Source: Thermoplasmata archaeon
GTDB lineage: Archaea; Thermoplasmatota; E2; UBA202; JdFR-43
Direction of reading: 5' to 3'
Assembly: GCA_021157745.1 (NCBI GenBank)
Contig: JAGGWA010000093.1
Location: 1-8,557, forward strand
Length of the DNA: 8,557 bases
Shown piece by piece: positions 1-5,892 of this stretch (positions are counted from its first letter, which is position 1; each line of letters opens with the position of its first letter). Position numbers and translations under genes: made by a program. The notes beneath the pieces were generated by a model. The model did no database searches and was not told where the DNA came from. It saw only the letters and a program-made list of their open reading frames with translations.

Positions 1-1
1 C

Positions 2-754
2 CCAGATGATCCAAATGATCCATATTATGAGGGTGAGATATCAACAAACAAATCACTTGAATATATGAAACCACTGGGAATAGAGCCTGTAAAGCTATGG
101 GCATCAGATGGCAGTTTGCTTGCAGGCCAAACACCAGATACTGCATGGAAGAATGTTGTTGCAGCAATAAGCCAAGGAGCAGGCTTTGTCGATTTTGAAG
201 GACACGGAAATCCAATGAGCTGGGCAACTCACCCGCCACACAACCACACATGGATAAATGGAATGCTCGTCACCCACATGCATTACCTCACCAACAAAGG
301 AATGTATCCAATTTTGATGGTTGGAGGTTGCCACAACAGCCAGTTCAATGTTAGTGTTCTCAATCTCATAAACTTTAACTTAAAAGAGGTATACGAAACA
401 TATTACAAGTCAGAGTGGTCTCCAGAAAGCTGGGGCTGGTGGATTGTCAGAATGCCAGATAAGGGAGCGATAGCAAGCATTGGATGCACAGCTTTGGGCT
501 ATGGCGCCATATATGATTCAAATAAAGATGGCATACCAGATTGCATACAGCAGTATGGAGGATGGATTGACATACAATTTTTCAAGATAATTGGAGAGGG
601 AAATGCAACATACGTTGGCGATGCCCATTCTGGAGCGATAGCCGATTATGTTGCAAACTTTGAAACAATGAAAGACCAAATAGACTGCAAGACCGTCGAA
701 GAATGGGTGTTGCTTGGCGACCCGACACTCAAAATAGGAGGCTATGGAAGCTAA
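2..754 (+). CDS. C25 (gingipain-like) cysteine peptidase, C-terminal part
   Basis: The frame is open from base 2, so the start, signal peptide and any prodomain lie upstream of the window; 250 residues are visible. The C25 landmarks appear in order: a Gly-His-Gly with the likely catalytic His68 (visible numbering), then GGCHNSQFN with the likely nucleophile Cys110, then a GAIASIGCTALGYG strand, and the LLGDPTLKIGGY ending common near the close of C25 catalytic domains. A DSNKDGIPD stretch (172-180) looks like a calcium-binding loop. Several Asn-x-Ser/Thr sequons (NHT, NVS, NAT) suit an exported glycoprotein. The family cleaves peptide bonds outside the cell, and C25 and clostripain-like peptidases have been reported from sediment Thermoplasmata, where they are thought to digest detrital protein. 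The protein stops just after the catalytic domain, with no visible membrane anchor or sorting domain. The family call is strong; substrate specificity is unknown. Confidence 0.88.
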   Translation, partial: PDDPNDPYYEGEISTNKSLEYMKPLGIEPVKLWASDGSLLAGQTPDTAWKNVVAAISQGAGFVDFEGHGNPMSWATHPPHNHTWINGMLVTHMHYLTNKGMYPILMVGGCHNSQFNVSVLNLINFNLKEVYETYYKSEWSPESWGWWIVRMPDKGAIASIGCTALGYGAIYDSNKDGIPDCIQQYGGWIDIQFFKIIGEGNATYVGDAHSGAIADYVANFETMKDQIDCKTVEEWVLLGDPTLKIGGYGS

Positions 755-775
755 CCCTCCCCCTTTTCCCAAAAT
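755..775 (+). terminator. Pyrimidine-rich tract after the peptidase gene
   Basis: Directly after the TAA stop comes a C- and T-rich run (CCCTCCCCCTTTTCCC) that leads into a T5 run overlapping the next promoter. Archaeal RNA polymerase often terminates at pyrimidine/T-rich runs without a hairpin. No stem-loop is visible, so this is a suggestion only. Confidence 0.3.
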
Positions 776-783
776 TTTTAAAC
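775..783 (+). promoter_or_regulatory. TATA-like box for the signalling operon
   Basis: TTTTTAAAC lies about 22 nt upstream of the ATG at 802. That is the spacing expected of an archaeal box A when transcription starts at or next to the initiation codon (leaderless mRNA). No Shine-Dalgarno sequence precedes that ATG, which agrees. A second AT-rich block (AAATTTTAAAAT, 789-800) is too close to the ATG to serve as box A. Confidence 0.5.
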
Positions 784-801
784 AGAATAAATTTTAAAAT
801 C

Positions 802-1095
802 ATGTTCATTCCGTTGGTTGCACTCTTTATAGCATCGCTGCTCCTTCCCGCCATCTCATCATATTATTTCAACCTGCTCATGAGATTCATAAGGGTCAGG
901 CGGGGCGCCATCCTGGTGGCGGGCGCACTGGCGATGTGGCTTGCCTACATTTTCTTCATGCTTCCTTGGATTTTTATTGGAGAGGATGTTTTGGAGGTGA
1001 GGTTGCTTGCTTATTCACTTTCATTGATTGGGCTTCTGATACTTTCATACGGGGTGATAAGAATTTATATGGATTGGAGAGAAGTGATTAGATGA
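802..1095 (+). CDS. Small three-helix membrane protein, first gene of the two-component operon
   Basis: This is a 97-residue protein of no family I recognise. Three hydrophobic helices are evident at about residues 3-25, 36-59 and 67-90, with an Arg-rich loop (R28, R31, R33, R34) between helices 1 and 2 and a Gly60-Glu61 turn before helix 3. By the positive-inside rule, the Arg loop should face the cytoplasm. I chose ATG 802 because it sits at leaderless distance from a TATA-like box; a start at 703 would overlap the peptidase gene by 52 nt. Its TGA overlaps the ATG of the histidine kinase (ATGA), implying translational coupling and a shared job, perhaps as a sensor subunit or membrane partner of the kinase. 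Its helix layout matches the kinase N terminus (Arg-Arg, helix, Gly-Glu, helix). Function is inferred from context only. Confidence 0.75.
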   Translation: MFIPLVALFIASLLLPAISSYYFNLLMRFIRVRRGAILVAGALAMWLAYIFFMLPWIFIGEDVLEVRLLAYSLSLIGLLILSYGVIRIYMDWREVIR

Positions 1096-2852
1096 TTGTC
1101 CTCTTAAGCTTCCTAAATTTTATCATTTCCATGCTGATTCTGGCGGTGGTTTTTAAAATATATGATACATATAGAAGAGATTATCTGTTATGGTTCCTTG
1201 TCGGAATGTTTTTGATACCTTTCATATTCCTTTATTCCATCATTGAATATAGCATAAGGATTCCCAGAGGTGAGCTATTTTATCCGATAACTGTGATAGC
1301 AATAGAAATCATGATGATTATCGGGGAAAAAAAGCTCCTTTCTTCAATAAAAGCTGAAGAGGGAGAGGAATACAAGATCCTTTTGAGAGAGGACATGATG
1401 CTCTTGAAAACGTTTGAGAGAATATCAAATTACCTTATAGCAAGGATATCTCCCCTCATTGGATTAAAAAATATTGAGGAAAGCATGGAAGAATGCATTG
1501 AAAAGTATCCAATACTGGCTGGGATGTATATTACGGCTGATGAAAGAATTTCCACGTATGGGATCGAGAAAAACATGGAGAGAATCGGGGAAGAGGAAAG
1601 AATAAAAGAGCTGAGTGAGGCATTCTCGTTTTTCATTGAAAGATTGATTGATATGTATGCTGCTTTTGTCCCATATGAAAAGATAGCTGAAGATTTAAGA
1701 AAAATTTTCAGCAGGGTGGATCCAAAAATAACGAGATGGTTCACTCCGTTTGCCATATTGAAGATTGTTATCGAGCCCATATTAAGGAAATGCAAACCAG
1801 ACGAATTAACCGAGATAAGGATATCTGTTGTCATAGAGGGAATAAAAATTACAAAAAATGCATCAATAGAGTTGCACGAATTATATCAATATGATATGCA
1901 GGAAATAATGGATAAAATTATAAAATTCGTGGAAAGATTGCATTATATACTTTTGCGTATTTTTAGGGAAGAAATAGATAGAGAGTTAACAAAAAATTTC
2001 AGATTGCTTCCAAATAACATAAAGGAAGATTTGTATAAAATGGGATTGATAAAATACCTTCCATCTGGTATTCTTGAGGAGGAAAAATTGACTCTAATGA
2101 GCAGAGAAAAACTGATAGAAGAGCTTGCTGAACGAAAAAGGAAGCTGGAAGAGGCTTATAAAAGACTGGCGGAAGCAAAGCTCGATAGAATGAAAGCCAA
2201 CTTTATAAACATAATAGCTCATGAGCTAAGAACACCTCTTACCGTAATAAAAACATATACAGATTTGCTGCTTCATGAGAAAATGGGAAAACTCAATAAA
2301 ATGCAGAAAGAGAAAATAATGAGCATAGCAAAAAATGTAAAGAAACTTGAAGAGCTCATAAATGATATGCTTCATATTCCTTCTATAGATCAGCAGGAAC
2401 TGGAGTTAAGAAAAGAGAATTTTTATATAAAGGATGTGATAAGGAATATTGTGGATGAGTTGAAAGAGATGGCTAAAGAAAAGAAACAACGCATTTCAAT
2501 CAATGTGGATGATAGCATGGTGAACGGCGATATCAATCTTATAGAGAGAGCACTGAAAAATGTGGTATCGAATTCAATAAAATACACACAGGAAAAAGGA
2601 AAAATAGAGATAGAAGCAACAAAAGAAGGAAGAAATGTGCATATAAAAATAAAGGACAACGGAAGAGGGATAAAAAAGGAAGAGCTGGAGAAGATATTCG
2701 AACCCTTTTACACCAGCAGCGAGGGCGGCGTCGGGCTGGGGCTGGCGATAGCGAAGAGCATAATAGAGGGGCATGGCGGCGAGATATGGGCTGAAAGCGA
2801 GCTCGGCAAGGGAACAACTTTCCATATATTGTTGAGGAGGGTTGGAAAATGA
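1092..2852 (+). CDS. Membrane-bound sensor histidine kinase
   Basis: This 586-residue kinase autophosphorylates a histidine and passes the phosphate to a response regulator. It has three N-terminal membrane helices (about 2-22, 31-52, 62-78), then a cytoplasmic region of about 240 residues matching no PAS, GAF or HAMP domain I can recognise. A helical linker (about 335-370) leads to the HisKA domain with IAHELRTP, phospho-acceptor His377. The HATPase_c domain shows the N box (N494 in NVVSNSIKYT), G1 (D522 in DNGRGI), the F box (FEPFY) and G2 (GVGLGL, 546-551). All catalytic motifs are intact. The sensor region may be two related repeats of about 108 residues (Pro121 and Pro229 in equivalent positions). 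GGAGAG at 1076-1081 is a possible ribosome binding site. The gene overlaps both neighbours by ATGA, so the downstream regulator is its obvious partner. A GC-rich patch covers the G2 box. The signal sensed is unknown. Confidence 0.95.
   Translation: MIVLLSFLNFIISMLILAVVFKIYDTYRRDYLLWFLVGMFLIPFIFLYSIIEYSIRIPRGELFYPITVIAIEIMMIIGEKKLLSSIKAEEGEEYKILLREDMMLLKTFERISNYLIARISPLIGLKNIEESMEECIEKYPILAGMYITADERISTYGIEKNMERIGEEERIKELSEAFSFFIERLIDMYAAFVPYEKIAEDLRKIFSRVDPKITRWFTPFAILKIVIEPILRKCKPDELTEIRISVVIEGIKITKNASIELHELYQYDMQEIMDKIIKFVERLHYILLRIFREEIDRELTKNFRLLPNNIKEDLYKMGLIKYLPSGILEEEKLTLMSREKLIEELAERKRKLEEAYKRLAEAKLDRMKANFINIIAHELRTPLTVIKTYTDLLLHEKMGKLNKMQKEKIMSIAKNVKKLEELINDMLHIPSIDQQELELRKENFYIKDVIRNIVDELKEMAKEKKQRISINVDDSMVNGDINLIERALKNVVSNSIKYTQEKGKIEIEATKEGRNVHIKIKDNGRGIKKEELEKIFEPFYTSSEGGVGLGLAIAKSIIEGHGGEIWAESELGKGTTFHILLRRVGK
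2834..2840 (+). promoter_or_regulatory. Strong Shine-Dalgarno for the response regulator
   Basis: GAGGAGG ends 8 nt before the ATG at 2849, inside the last codons of the kinase gene. It fixes the regulator start and indicates independent, efficient re-initiation at this ATGA junction. Confidence 0.75.
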
Positions 2853-3868
2853 AAGTGCTGTTTGTGGACGATGATGCTGGGATACTTGAGGCAGCCAAAA
2901 CGGCTCTCGAGTTGTATGGTTACGAAGTTATAACAGCTTCTTCTGGTGAGGAATGTTTGCGTAAAATAGGAGATGCTGACATTGTATTCCTCGACATAAA
3001 GATGCCAGGAATGAATGGGATAGAAGTCTTAAAGGAAATAAAGAAAAGGAATGAAGAGCTCCCAGTAATAATGATCACCGCCTATGCAACAGTTGATACT
3101 GCGATAGAGGCAATGAAAGAGGGGGCCTTCGATTATATAAGAAAACCTTTTGACGTTGAGGAATTGCGCTCTAGTCTGTTGGCAGCAATAGAGGATATAA
3201 AATTCAAAAAATTGAAAGATATGTATGGCGAGGATGCGATAGAAAAATTCAAGAAATTAAGCAAAGGAAAAGGAATATATATAGCTCGCCAGAATATGGG
3301 CATAAATGCAACTTTTATTCCATTGGAAGAGGATCTGAAAATAAGGGATATTGATGAAATAAAAAAAGATATTGAGGGCAACATTAAAAAAAATACTGCC
3401 ATATTTCTGTCTGATGTCGAATACATTTTCAAAGAATATGGTGAAAAAACGAAGGAGTTTATAGAATGGTTGAATAAAATAGCTACTTCATACAACTGCC
3501 AGCTCATAATGACTGCAAAAATAGGGAAACTTGATGAAAAGCATAAGATGGAATTGCAGGATATGATTGCAGACATACATTTAAGCATATTGACCGATTC
3601 CATATCAAGCCATTTGAGGAGGAAAATAATACAGCTTCTTTCAAATGGGGAGAAATATTCATTTACGAGGATAGCGCAGGAAATAAAAATAAGAGATAAT
3701 CCAAAATTAAGTTTTCATTTGAAAAAATTGAAGGACGATGGCGTGATAGCACAGGATGAAGAAAAAAGATATTACTTAACGCCTTTAGGAAAAGAAATAT
3801 CGGACTTTATAGAAGACATAAAGAAAAATAAAATTGGGAAAGGAAGGATTTTGTGGCTGACTGATTAA
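2849..3868 (+). CDS. Response regulator: receiver, DUF835-like middle, winged HTH
   Basis: This is a 339-residue output protein for the kinase. The receiver (1-118) has the acidic cluster D7-D8-D9, phospho-acceptor Asp49 in FLDIKMPG, Thr77 and Lys99 in RKPF, all intact. Residues about 138-235 resemble DUF835, a domain common in Thermococci and Thermoplasmata (GIYIAR start, AIFLSDVEYIF strand-helix, and QLIMTAK followed by a Glu/Lys-rich helix); this match is from memory and moderate. Residues about 248-325 form an ArsR/MarR-like winged helix, with LRRKIIQLL as helix 1, NPKLSFHLKKLKDDGVI (284-300) as the recognition helix and KRYYLTPLG as the wing. It probably binds promoter DNA when phosphorylated. 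Many archaeal receivers lack a DNA-binding output; LtrR of Methanococcoides burtonii is a known receiver with an HTH-type output. The stop overlaps the stop of the convergent PDO gene (TTAA). Confidence 0.92.
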   Translation: MKVLFVDDDAGILEAAKTALELYGYEVITASSGEECLRKIGDADIVFLDIKMPGMNGIEVLKEIKKRNEELPVIMITAYATVDTAIEAMKEGAFDYIRKPFDVEELRSSLLAAIEDIKFKKLKDMYGEDAIEKFKKLSKGKGIYIARQNMGINATFIPLEEDLKIRDIDEIKKDIEGNIKKNTAIFLSDVEYIFKEYGEKTKEFIEWLNKIATSYNCQLIMTAKIGKLDEKHKMELQDMIADIHLSILTDSISSHLRRKIIQLLSNGEKYSFTRIAQEIKIRDNPKLSFHLKKLKDDGVIAQDEEKRYYLTPLGKEISDFIEDIKKNKIGKGRILWLTD

Positions 3869-4515
3869 TAGCCAAGAGCAGCTTTTATTTCTTCAAGGAA
3901 AACTTCTTCCGGCACAGCTCCAACTATCTCTCTTGTCTCATTTATAACAATCTTTGGAACGCCCATAACATTGTATTTCTGGGCGAGATGGGGAAATTCT
4001 ATAACTTCCACCATGTCTCCAGTGATCTTTTCATTTTCTATAGCCATCTGATGAGCAATATGAACAGCCATTGGACAATATGGGCATGTTGGAGTAACAA
4101 AAACCTGGATATGGACATCATCCTTTATTTTTCTTATCTCTTCCTTGATATTTCCCTTTAAACTTGTTCTGCCTTTGGATACATCTATGATGTCTTCCAG
4201 CAATGTTGAAAATTCATAACCAGATGGAATGCCAAAAAATCTTATTTTATATTCCTTTTCTCCAAATATTAGAGTTGCTGGAATCTTGTCTATTTTATAT
4301 TTTTCAACCAACTCCTTCTCCTTTTCAAATTCATATGCTTCGAGCTTTATTTTTCCATCTGCAAGCTCAACGAGTGTTTGCAATATTTCTCTCGTCTCTG
4401 CACAATATCTGCATTTGTAATGCTCCGTGAAATAGACTATTCTCACGTCCTTTTCCAGCTCATTTTCAAATCTTTCTTTTATGAATTTTTTATCTTCTTC
4501 ACTTATCAATTCCAT
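3865..4515 (-). CDS. pdo: Protein disulfide oxidoreductase (PDO), tandem thioredoxin/glutaredoxin fold
   Basis: The 216-residue protein resembles the archaeal PDO family (about 226 aa in Pyrococcus), which makes, breaks or shuffles disulfides in the cytoplasm. Each half is a thioredoxin fold with a CxxC: C35-R-Y-C38 in the first unit, C144-P-Y-C147 in the second. Conserved cis-prolines are P79 (KIPAT) and P187 (GVPKI). Typical PDO landmarks include FFGIPSGYEF, LEDIIDVS, FVTPTCPYCP and YNVMGVPKIV. I chose ATG 4515 (MELISEEDKKFIKE) because it matches known PDO starts and sits about 24 nt from a TATA box. The frame extends up to 4650, but that would run through both promoters and into the divergent gene. 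PDO is most typical of thermophiles with disulfide-rich cytoplasmic proteins, so it hints at a warm habitat. The gene is monocistronic and convergent with the response regulator. Confidence 0.95.
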   Translation of the reverse strand: MELISEEDKKFIKERFENELEKDVRIVYFTEHYKCRYCAETREILQTLVELADGKIKLEAYEFEKEKELVEKYKIDKIPATLIFGEKEYKIRFFGIPSGYEFSTLLEDIIDVSKGRTSLKGNIKEEIRKIKDDVHIQVFVTPTCPYCPMAVHIAHQMAIENEKITGDMVEVIEFPHLAQKYNVMGVPKIVINETREIVGAVPEEVFLEEIKAALGY

Positions 4516-4533
4516 GCTTGGGATAATAGATGT

Positions 4534-4543
4534 CATATATAAA
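4534..4543 (-). promoter_or_regulatory. TATA box for the PDO gene
   Basis: On the minus strand the run TTTATATATG is centred about 24 nt upstream of the PDO ATG, which fits leaderless or near-leaderless transcription. A dyad (4542-4562) abuts it on the upstream, BRE side. Confidence 0.55.
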
Positions 4544-4562
4544 TTTAAGCCATGCCTAAATT
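4542..4562. promoter_or_regulatory. Imperfect dyad in the PDO/hydrolase divergent promoter
   Basis: AATTTA and TAAATT arms flank an inner GC/GC pair (AATTTA-n-GC-nnn-GC-n-TAAATT), giving 8 of 10 possible matched pairs centred on 4552. It sits between two outward-facing TATA boxes, where a dimeric regulator could act on one or both genes. It is short and AT-rich, so chance occurrence is possible. Confidence 0.35.
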
Positions 4563-4570
4563 CAACAAAA

Positions 4571-4579
4571 AAATATAAA
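4571..4579 (+). promoter_or_regulatory. TATA box for the secreted serine hydrolase
   Basis: AAATATAAA, preceded by an A-rich BRE-like run, is centred about 22 nt upstream of ATG 4597. The short distance and lack of a Shine-Dalgarno sequence suggest leaderless transcription. Confidence 0.55.
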
Positions 4580-4596
4580 GGCATGCGTATAATTTT

Positions 4597-5850
4597 ATGA
4601 AGCACCTTGTCGTTATTATAGCTTTTCTTCTGTTGGGAGCAACAATACACGCTGGAATCGTTGAAAAAAGCAGAGATGATTTAAAGGAGCGCATTAACGA
4701 TGCAATTTTTGATAGGCTCATAGAGAAAACAATGAGGGCGGCGCACATGTCTGCCTTGTCGGCTGCTATAATAAAAGATGGAAAACTTGTATGGGCAAAA
4801 GGATATGGGTTATACGATAGAGAAAATGGAAAAGAAGCGAGAAATGATACGGTGTATCTCGTTGCATCTATTTCGAAAACAATAACAGCTACAGCAATAA
4901 TGCAATTGCAAGAAAAGGGATTGCTTAGCATCGATGATGATGTGAATAAATATTTGCCTTTTGCATTGAGAAATCCAAAGTATCCTGATAAGCCAATAAC
5001 AATAAAAATGTTGCTCTCCCATACTTCAAGCTTAGCTGTTGATCCTCCAGCCTTCTATTGTTATTTCCCTGGCGATTTGGAAATAAAAGGATATCCATAT
5101 CCATGGCTGGAAGAATACCTTGTGCCAGGAGGAATACATTATAAGCCCCAAATTTGGAGCGATGCAATGCCTGGAGAAAAATTACAGTATGCAAATGTTG
5201 GTTTTTCATTACTTGGTTACATTGTGGAACTTGTTTCAAACGAGTCTTTCGAGCAATACTGCCAGCAAAACATTTTCAAGCCATTGGGGATGCACAACAC
5301 AAGTTTTTTCCTGAAGAATTTGAATATAAGCAATATAGCTGTTCCTTATGAATATTATGGAAAATATGAACCTTTGCTGCATTACGCTATACTTGATTAT
5401 CCTGCAGGCGGATTGAGAACAAATGTGATAGACTTATCCCATTTTTTGATTGCACACATCAACGATGGTGTTTACAATGGCATAAGAATATTGAACGCGA
5501 GTAGCATAGAAGAAATGCACAAAGTTCATGCAACCAGCCCGTCCTATTTCTTTGACTACGGCTATGGCTTTCAGATATGGCATATTGGGGGCGATACCTA
5601 CATAGGGCATACTGGCGGCTTATATGGAGTGGCTACAAAAATGGTTTATCGCACTTCAGATAAAATTGGCATAATCTTTTTCACAAATAAAGAAGTTAGA
5701 AATTTAAAAGAGGTGACAGCCTTTGCATTGATAGAACGTTTGCTATTCTGGAAGGCAACACATGATATAAAAGAATTGAGCCATGATATTATTCGGCAGA
5801 CCATAGAAGCTGATAAAAGTTTGTTGGATGAAATGACTGCATTTCAATGA
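4597..5850 (+). CDS. Secreted class-C-type beta-lactamase family serine hydrolase
   Basis: The 417-residue protein starts with a signal peptide (MKHLVVIIAFLLLGATIHA, cleavage probably after Ala19). The three active-site motifs of the serine beta-lactamase/DD-peptidase fold follow: S91-I-S-K94 (nucleophile and base), Y198-A-N200, and H338-T-G-G in place of K-T-G. The His version is common in esterases and D-aminopeptidase-like members of the family rather than true beta-lactamases. AKGYGLYDRENG and YGFQIWHIGG are further family landmarks. No C-terminal membrane helix is visible, so it is likely a free extracellular enzyme. Five Asn-x-Ser/Thr sequons (for example NDT, NES, NTS, NIS, NAS) and two cysteines (FYCYF, QYCQQ) fit an exported glycoprotein. 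The substrate could be a peptide, a D-amino-acid compound or an ester; antibiotic resistance should not be assumed. The gene is monocistronic, divergent from PDO and convergent with the KH gene. Confidence 0.92.
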   Translation: MKHLVVIIAFLLLGATIHAGIVEKSRDDLKERINDAIFDRLIEKTMRAAHMSALSAAIIKDGKLVWAKGYGLYDRENGKEARNDTVYLVASISKTITATAIMQLQEKGLLSIDDDVNKYLPFALRNPKYPDKPITIKMLLSHTSSLAVDPPAFYCYFPGDLEIKGYPYPWLEEYLVPGGIHYKPQIWSDAMPGEKLQYANVGFSLLGYIVELVSNESFEQYCQQNIFKPLGMHNTSFFLKNLNISNIAVPYEYYGKYEPLLHYAILDYPAGGLRTNVIDLSHFLIAHINDGVYNGIRILNASSIEEMHKVHATSPSYFFDYGYGFQIWHIGGDTYIGHTGGLYGVATKMVYRTSDKIGIIFFTNKEVRNLKEVTAFALIERLLFWKATHDIKELSHDIIRQTIEADKSLLDEMTAFQ

Positions 5851-5853
5851 AAT

Positions 5854-5886
5854 AGATGGAAGAGAAAATTCATCCTGTAAATTAGA
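5854..5886 (-). terminator. T-rich stretch downstream of the KH gene
   Basis: The 42-bp gap between the convergent hydrolase and KH genes reads pyrimidine-rich on the minus strand (GAATTTTCTCTTCCATC), which could end transcription of the aIF1A operon without a hairpin. The evidence is composition only. Confidence 0.25.
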
Positions 5887-5892
5887 ATTTCA

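Noticed and set aside
703..801. Upstream ATG at 703 as start of the small membrane protein
   Set aside because: It would overlap the peptidase gene by 52 nt and add a non-hydrophobic segment that is an out-of-frame reading of peptidase and intergenic sequence. ATG 802 has a TATA-like box at leaderless spacing.
4516..4650. Longer N terminus for the PDO gene (ATG at 4650)
   Set aside because: It would cover both divergent promoters and overlap the start of the secreted hydrolase. ATG 4515 matches the start and length of known PDO proteins.
4734..4743. 10-mer GAGGGCGGCG repeated at 2721-2730 and 4734-4743 as a regulatory site
   Set aside because: Both copies are inside coding sequence in different contexts, and one pair is too few to separate from chance or from the general GC-patch effect.
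5401..5408. CCTGCAGG palindrome
   Set aside because: It lies inside the hydrolase coding sequence and encodes ordinary residues; an isolated 8-bp palindrome is expected by chance.
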